64,000 bases of DNA from Prosthecobacter debontii (lineage in GTDB: Bacteria > Verrucomicrobiota > Verrucomicrobiia > Verrucomicrobiales > Verrucomicrobiaceae): assembly GCF_900167535.1 (NCBI RefSeq), contig NZ_FUYE01000002.1, positions 434,001 through 498,000 on the forward strand. The letters are read 5' to 3'. Positions 59,987 through 64,000 of the stretch are shown one piece after another. The notes below the pieces were generated by a model that was given only the letters and a program-made list of their open reading frames with translations, had not been told where the DNA came from and did not search any database. Numbering within the stretch: position 1 is the stretch's first letter; each line of letters opens with the position of its first letter. A program made the translations under genes and the position numbers.

Positions 59987-61674
59987 ACCTCAATCTGGGC
60001 ATCGAGTTCAACGAAACCATTCAACGGCTGATCATCAGCCAGTTGAGGACCTCCACTTCCACCGATGAGATTCTCTCCGATGAGGCTCTGGTGAGGAAGT
60101 GCTCGAAGACACGCATCCTCGGTGCTGTAGGGCGTGCTTCGGGATTACCAGCTTTCCCTCAGATTCGTGAAATGGCGGATGCGGAATTTGTCGGCTATTG
60201 TGATCCGGTCGTTCTCTCACGAGGGATGTTTGTTCCTCTGCGCCGTAGCGCCCAGCAGATCTTGCTCGCTGTGGCGAATCCCTGGGACTACCGGGCAGAT
60301 GACTACTGCGCCAGCCGGTTTCCGGAAGATGATGTTTTAAAAGTCGTTACGCTAGCTTCCGAAGTCTCCTCCATTATCGAAGGCTCCTCCAGTTCATCAG
60401 GACCTAGCCGCGCTGAGTTGGAAGCCGTCGAGGTCGAAGAGTTCTCCAACGAATGCCCCGACTTCGATGTGACCCGTCAGTATGACGAGCCTATCGCTCA
60501 ACTCGTGTCCAGCATGGTGAGTGATGCCATCAAGCAACACGCCTCAGACATCCACATCAAAACAGAGAAGACCAACTTCCAATATTGTTTCCGGGTAGAT
60601 GGCGATCTCGGTCAGCGCGTGGACATGCCGATCAAGCTGAGAGATCGCGTGGATGCCTTTTTGCTGAATCTCATGCGCCTCGCTCCCGAAGAGCGCAGCA
60701 AGCGGCCCGGCATTTCAGGTCGCTTCACAGCCAGCTACTATGGTCGTGCCGTCGGTGTCCGTTATGAGAGGCATCGCACTTATCGAGGTTATCACGTCAC
60801 CATGCGTCTTTTGGATAAGACGCATCTGGAAGCAAGGCTGGGCATGGGCACGTTAGCCTTCGATGAAGAGACTTTGTTTGAGTTGGATAAGGCCATGGCG
60901 GTTCCTTCAGGTATCATCGTGATGTCAGGGCCTACAGGGTCAGGAAAATCCACCACGCTGAATGCCATGCTGCGTGAACTCAATCACCCGGAAGATAACA
61001 TTCTAACCCTGGAAAACCCCGTGGAAGATGAGATCCCCGGCGTGACCCATTGTGACCTGAGAGATTCGACGGAATTTAAACCCATGATCGCCAGTTTCAT
61101 GCGGTCCGATCCAGATGTGATTCTGATGGGTGAGGTGCGGGATCGTGAATCAGCAGAGTTGGCTATTGAAGCAGCGATTACGGGCCACAAGGTGCTGACC
61201 ACCATTCACACGCCGCGCGCTTCTCAGATCATCGAGCGCTTTCAGCAACTTGGGATTGAGCGTTGGAAAATCGCCCAGACGCTCAAGGCCGCCTGCGCTC
61301 AACGCTTGGTCAAGCTGCTCTGCACAGCCTGCCGTGAAAAGCGTGACGGCATTGCCGAACGTGACATCCGCCTATTTCATCTAGACCCAGCATGGGCTCA
61401 ACGGCCCGTCTATGTCCACCGCAAAGAAGGCTGTCCTGAATGCAAAGGACGTGGCTACTCTGGACGTACAGCCATTTTAGAGATTCTCCCCATCAGCCCC
61501 CGCATGGGAGACAAACTGGCCAAAGGTGAGATCACCCCCTTTGAGCTCGAGCAAGAGGTGCAGCGGGAATGTGGCCTACCTTCGCTCCGTGATAATGGGT
61601 TGAAACTCATGGCCGATGGCAAAACGGACCTCGATGCCCTGAAAAAGGTCTTGGACCTCACTTACGAAACCTAA
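59983..61674 (+). CDS. GspE/PilB-family secretion/assembly ATPase
   Basis: A 563-residue ATPase that powers pilus or pseudopilus assembly. The N-terminal about 160 residues are a degenerate GspE N-terminal domain. The ATPase core starts PIAQLVSSMVSDAIKQHASDIHI. Walker A is GPTGSGKST, the Asp box ILTLENPVEDEIPG, Walker B VILMGEVRDRESAE and the His box LTTIHTPRASQ. A zinc-binding C-terminal insert has two CxxC pairs (CTACREK, CPECKGRGY), as in GspE. All catalytic elements are intact. Confidence 0.95.
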   Translation: MNLNLGIEFNETIQRLIISQLRTSTSTDEILSDEALVRKCSKTRILGAVGRASGLPAFPQIREMADAEFVGYCDPVVLSRGMFVPLRRSAQQILLAVANPWDYRADDYCASRFPEDDVLKVVTLASEVSSIIEGSSSSSGPSRAELEAVEVEEFSNECPDFDVTRQYDEPIAQLVSSMVSDAIKQHASDIHIKTEKTNFQYCFRVDGDLGQRVDMPIKLRDRVDAFLLNLMRLAPEERSKRPGISGRFTASYYGRAVGVRYERHRTYRGYHVTMRLLDKTHLEARLGMGTLAFDEETLFELDKAMAVPSGIIVMSGPTGSGKSTTLNAMLRELNHPEDNILTLENPVEDEIPGVTHCDLRDSTEFKPMIASFMRSDPDVILMGEVRDRESAELAIEAAITGHKVLTTIHTPRASQIIERFQQLGIERWKIAQTLKAACAQRLVKLLCTACREKRDGIAERDIRLFHLDPAWAQRPVYVHRKEGCPECKGRGYSGRTAILEILPISPRMGDKLAKGEITPFELEQEVQRECGLPSLRDNGLKLMADGKTDLDALKKVLDLTYET

Positions 61675-61677
61675 GCC

Positions 61678-62895
61678 ATGAACGCGTTTCAAGTTACCCT
61701 GCGAAACATCAAGCGGCCAGATCAATCCAAGGTCTTGCAACTGGAAGCGCCCAACCGCGAGCAGGCAGCGCTCCTCGCCGCCAAGCCGGGGTTTCGTGTC
61801 GCATTGGTCAAGTCTCTGGCGGGAGCTCCCAAAAACGGCACTTCGAAACGAGCCATTCCTCGCAAGGAATTGATCAAATTGTTCCGTGGGTTGGCTTCCA
61901 TGCTGAAGGCGAATATCAGCACGGCAGATGCCTTGCTTTATTATGCTCAGGGGCTGCCCGATCCAGAACTGCAATCATCGCTGATGAACATCCGAAACCG
62001 CCTTGAAGCGGGGCTGCCTGTCCATGTGGCATTTGCTAAAGAGCAAAAATTTGACAGCACCATCATCACCATCGTCGAAGCCGGAGCCGACGCAGGTCAG
62101 CTCGGGGAGGCCTTCAGTTCCTTGGCACGACGGATCAAGATTGAGCTGATGTTTGCCAGCAAACTCCGGACCGCTCTGCTGGTGCCCTCGATCATCATTC
62201 TCTTCCAAATCGGACTCTTCATTTACTCTCAAGTCCACGTGGTGGCCAAAGTGGAGGAAACCCTGAAAAGCGTTCGTCAAGAGCCCGATCCCATTTCCGT
62301 CTTCATCTTTTCTGTCAGTCATGTGGTACAGAAAACATGGCCGTTTTTCGTCATCGCCCTCACCGCGTTTATCGTGGCGATCTTCCGTTCACCGGCTTTC
62401 CGCCAAACCTTGCTGATCCTTGGGATGAAGCATTGGCTGCTGTTGCGCAAGCTGGTCATGGGCCTCCGCCAGAGTGCGTATATCGGCACGCTACAGATGC
62501 TCTATGCCAATGGCATCAACCTCGCTCGTTCCTCGGCCTTGAGTGCCCGGGTGATGCAAGGTACTCCCTTGTATCCCGACTTCATCAAAGCCTCTCAAGT
62601 CTATGAATCCTCAGGGGTCCCCTTTGCCGAAGCTCTCAAACGCAATACCAACTTGGACCCACAGGTGGTGCATATGATTGGCATCGGAGAACGCTCCGCC
62701 TCTCTGCCTCAACAGCTCGAATTGCTCCGAGATATTTATGAGGAAGATACAGCCGCCATCATGGCCGACTTCACTCAAGTGATCAATTTCATCACCTTGG
62801 CCATGGCCGTGGTGCTCATCGGCTTTGTTTTCACTGGGTCCATGCTGCCGATCTTCCTGATGGGTCCTCGGATGATGCAATCCGGCAACATGTGA
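61678..62895 (+). CDS. GspF/PilC-family inner-membrane platform protein
   Basis: A 405-residue polytopic protein. Two repeats of the GspF domain are visible: ELIKLFRGLASMLKANISTADAL with IVEAGADAGQLGEAF, and SAYIGTLQMLYANGINLARSSAL with MIGIGERSASLPQQLE. Membrane helices lie at about 165-190, 215-240 and 365-390. It is the platform on which the ATPase acts. Three bases separate it from the ATPase stop. The N-terminal about 50 residues resemble the variable GspF start. Confidence 0.94.
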   Translation: MNAFQVTLRNIKRPDQSKVLQLEAPNREQAALLAAKPGFRVALVKSLAGAPKNGTSKRAIPRKELIKLFRGLASMLKANISTADALLYYAQGLPDPELQSSLMNIRNRLEAGLPVHVAFAKEQKFDSTIITIVEAGADAGQLGEAFSSLARRIKIELMFASKLRTALLVPSIIILFQIGLFIYSQVHVVAKVEETLKSVRQEPDPISVFIFSVSHVVQKTWPFFVIALTAFIVAIFRSPAFRQTLLILGMKHWLLLRKLVMGLRQSAYIGTLQMLYANGINLARSSALSARVMQGTPLYPDFIKASQVYESSGVPFAEALKRNTNLDPQVVHMIGIGERSASLPQQLELLRDIYEEDTAAIMADFTQVINFITLAMAVVLIGFVFTGSMLPIFLMGPRMMQSGNM

Positions 62896-62917
62896 TGTTT
62901 TCCAGCGTCTGACACTC

Positions 62918-63295
62918 ATGAAATCGTTACCACTTACTGTTAGTCTCATCTTGGGTGGCCTTGCTCTCGTTCAGGCAGACCCAGCCCCCAAACTGGTGCC
63001 CCGTCCGATTCCTGGGCTAGAGACACTCCAACCTACCCCGGAGCCCAGCGTGAACCCGCAACGCTCAGCTTTTCCGCCTGTCACCACGCCTACACCCGTG
63101 ATCAAGACTGGCAATCCAGATCAAGCGCGTGTGGTCTTTATCCATCGGCGCTCAACGCTGCCCCCTGAGTTGATCAAGGATCTGCCTGTTCGTGATCAGA
63201 AAACCGCGGACTCCTTTCAACTCCAGGTGAAACAAGGGCCGGTCAAAATCATTCCCAAAGAACGGGTCGCTGAGCTGGCAAAAGCCCAAGACTAA
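62918..63295 (+). CDS. Secreted Pro-rich hypothetical protein
   Basis: A 125-residue protein with a signal peptide (residues 1-20, ending VQA). A Pro/Thr-rich unstructured region follows, then a short possible domain (ARVVFIHRRSTLPPELIKDL, TADSFQLQVKQGPVKIIPKE). No family is recognised. Position between the GspF and second pseudopilin genes suggests a periplasmic accessory of the assembly system. Too short for strong inference. Confidence 0.6.
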   Translation: MKSLPLTVSLILGGLALVQADPAPKLVPRPIPGLETLQPTPEPSVNPQRSAFPPVTTPTPVIKTGNPDQARVVFIHRRSTLPPELIKDLPVRDQKTADSFQLQVKQGPVKIIPKERVAELAKAQD

Positions 63296-63305
63296 CCGCC
63301 GCTGT

Positions 63306-63728
63306 ATGCACTGCATTCCTCTCCGCCAAGGTCTGTGTTCCCGGTCTCACCGAGCGGGGTTTACCCTCATTGAGATCAGCCTCGTGATTGGGCTTATGAT
63401 CGGCCTAGCGCTGTTCACAGGCATGAACATCTCTGCCATTCAGGACTGGCAGAAGGGTAAAGATGCCGCGCTTGCTCTAGAGGCAGTGTTTGCTGCCCAG
63501 CGGGCCTATATGGCAGATCATCCCACAGCAGACATTGAGGTAGTAACCCGAATCGAATTGGAAGCCTACCTTCCCACCGGCTGGACGACGATGCCAACCG
63601 TCCGCTCTCTGGATGACGGCACACTTACCATCGACCATTCCGTCATGCCCCCTCAGTTACTGTCGGGAACGACCGTTTATGATCCTTCCGGCAGCGGAAC
63701 TGATGGACTTTGGGACATAGGGAAGTGA
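63306..63728 (+). CDS. Type IV pilin/pseudopilin-like protein
   Basis: A 140-residue prepilin. An 18-residue basic leader ends in Gly, followed by FTLIEISLVIGLMIGLALF with Glu at +5, a typical prepilin-peptidase site. The rest is a small domain with helix QDWQKGKDAALALEAVFAAQ and a Gly/Ser-rich C-terminus. The cleavage region shares TLIEISLVI with the first pilin gene at 54068. It lies 10 bases after the preceding gene and probably closes the pilus operon. Confidence 0.88.
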   Translation: MHCIPLRQGLCSRSHRAGFTLIEISLVIGLMIGLALFTGMNISAIQDWQKGKDAALALEAVFAAQRAYMADHPTADIEVVTRIELEAYLPTGWTTMPTVRSLDDGTLTIDHSVMPPQLLSGTTVYDPSGSGTDGLWDIGK

Positions 63729-63746
63729 AAGTACTTTATTCACTGC

Positions 63747-64000
63747 ATGGCTCCCGCCCCCTGTTTACATCTTCAAGAAGGCTCTCGATTCGGTTATCGA
63801 GTGGGCTTGCCTTGGAACCGCCGCCCTCACTGTTTAGTGGAGATCCCTGATCCTGTGCAGGCTCATCCCGGTCTGCACCTCCTCGTAGCACCGAACGGTT
63901 CCGGGAAAACGACTTTCCTACGCACGCTCGCGGGACTGATCCCGCCTTTAGCCGGGGCCGTCACCCTGCAAGCGCAGGTGCACTACTTCGCCGATGAACT
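63747..64000 (+). CDS. ABC transporter ATP-binding protein, partial
   Basis: Starts at ATG 63747 and runs off the right edge (about 84 residues seen). The Walker A motif is [21 protein letters not shown], shown here as APNGSGKTT followed by [11 protein letters not shown], typical of ABC ATPases. The end visible ([17 protein letters not shown]) would be the strand before the Q-loop. Signature and Walker B lie outside the window. It starts 18 bases after the second pseudopilin stop, but whether it belongs to the secretion operon is unclear; heme-export CcmA-like proteins are one possibility. Confidence 0.85.
   Translation, partial: MAPAPCLHLQEGSRFGYRVGLPWNRRPHCLVEIPDPVQAHPGLHLLVAPNGSGKTTFLRTLAGLIPPLAGAVTLQAQVHYFADE

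Noticed and set aside
1-64000. tRNA or rRNA genes, insertion sequences, CRISPR arrays, phage genes
   Set aside because: None seen: the gaps between genes are short or lack such structure, and no transposase, integrase or Cas-like protein is encoded.

Overview
The window reads as a chromosomal segment of a Gram-negative bacterium of the Verrucomicrobia, probably near Prosthecobacter/Verrucomicrobium. This is inferred from the long, plant/Chlamydia-type IspG, the large MoxR-DUF58-vWA membrane operon, the type IV pilus/type II secretion-like locus and the overall gene content; no rRNA or other taxonomic marker is present. Genes are densely packed, with many ATGA start/stop overlaps. I saw no tRNA, insertion sequence, CRISPR array or phage gene.

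1-11.3 kb (minus strand) is one operon: MoxR AAA ATPase, DUF58 protein, BatA-like vWA protein, a 1326-residue coiled-coil membrane protein, a vWA/amidotransferase-like membrane protein, and a secreted caspase-fold protein that runs off the left edge and lacks the expected catalytic cysteine. 11.3-18.7 kb (minus) is housekeeping: glycogen debranching enzyme GlgX, IspG, RseP, an unknown lipoprotein, MoaE. 18.8-21.9 kb (plus) holds a truncated haemoglobin coupled to a D-2-hydroxyacid dehydrogenase, a membrane protein and transaldolase.

21.9-50.8 kb looks like a stress/envelope island: two SDRs, iron-permease-like protein, DUF3309, DJ-1/PfpI protein, a receiver-only response regulator, PGPGW protein, topoisomerase IB, ABC1/UbiB kinase, cupin, cardiolipin synthase, EEP hydrolase, DUF4142, MalQ, two receiver-histidine kinases, glutathionyl-hydroquinone reductase, an ECF sigma factor, an NtrC-type activator, YciF/DUF892 and DUF2383 ferritin-like proteins, two CsbD proteins, sigma-54 itself, two transglutaminases and an ATP-grasp-like protein.

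Two things stand out there. (a) Between 37.6 and 49.5 kb I find six sigma-54-type promoters (GGCA at -24, GC at -12, exactly 10 bases between GG and GC), accompanied by a repeated inverted element TTGC-N5-GCAA, twice as tandem copies with centres 23 bp apart. They precede the ECF sigma gene, the kinase-NtrC operon, the lipoprotein-CsbD/DUF892 operon, DUF2383, the transglutaminases and csbD. This suggests a locally encoded, autoregulated sigma-54 stress regulon. (b) A translationally coupled pair at 38.5-40.8 kb encodes a protein with archaeo-eukaryotic-primase-like motifs plus a four-cysteine PriL-like C-terminus, and a TIM-barrel protein keeping all nine endonuclease IV metal ligands: a candidate DNA repair or primer-synthesis module.

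50.8-53.5 kb has an unknown secreted protein and a Tat-exported PhoD phosphatase. 54.0-64.0 kb (plus) is a type IV pilus/type II secretion-like assembly operon (two pseudopilins, GspL-like, GspM/PilO-like and PilP/GspC-like proteins, secretin, unknown protein, GspE ATPase, GspF) ending in an ABC-transporter ATPase cut by the right edge.
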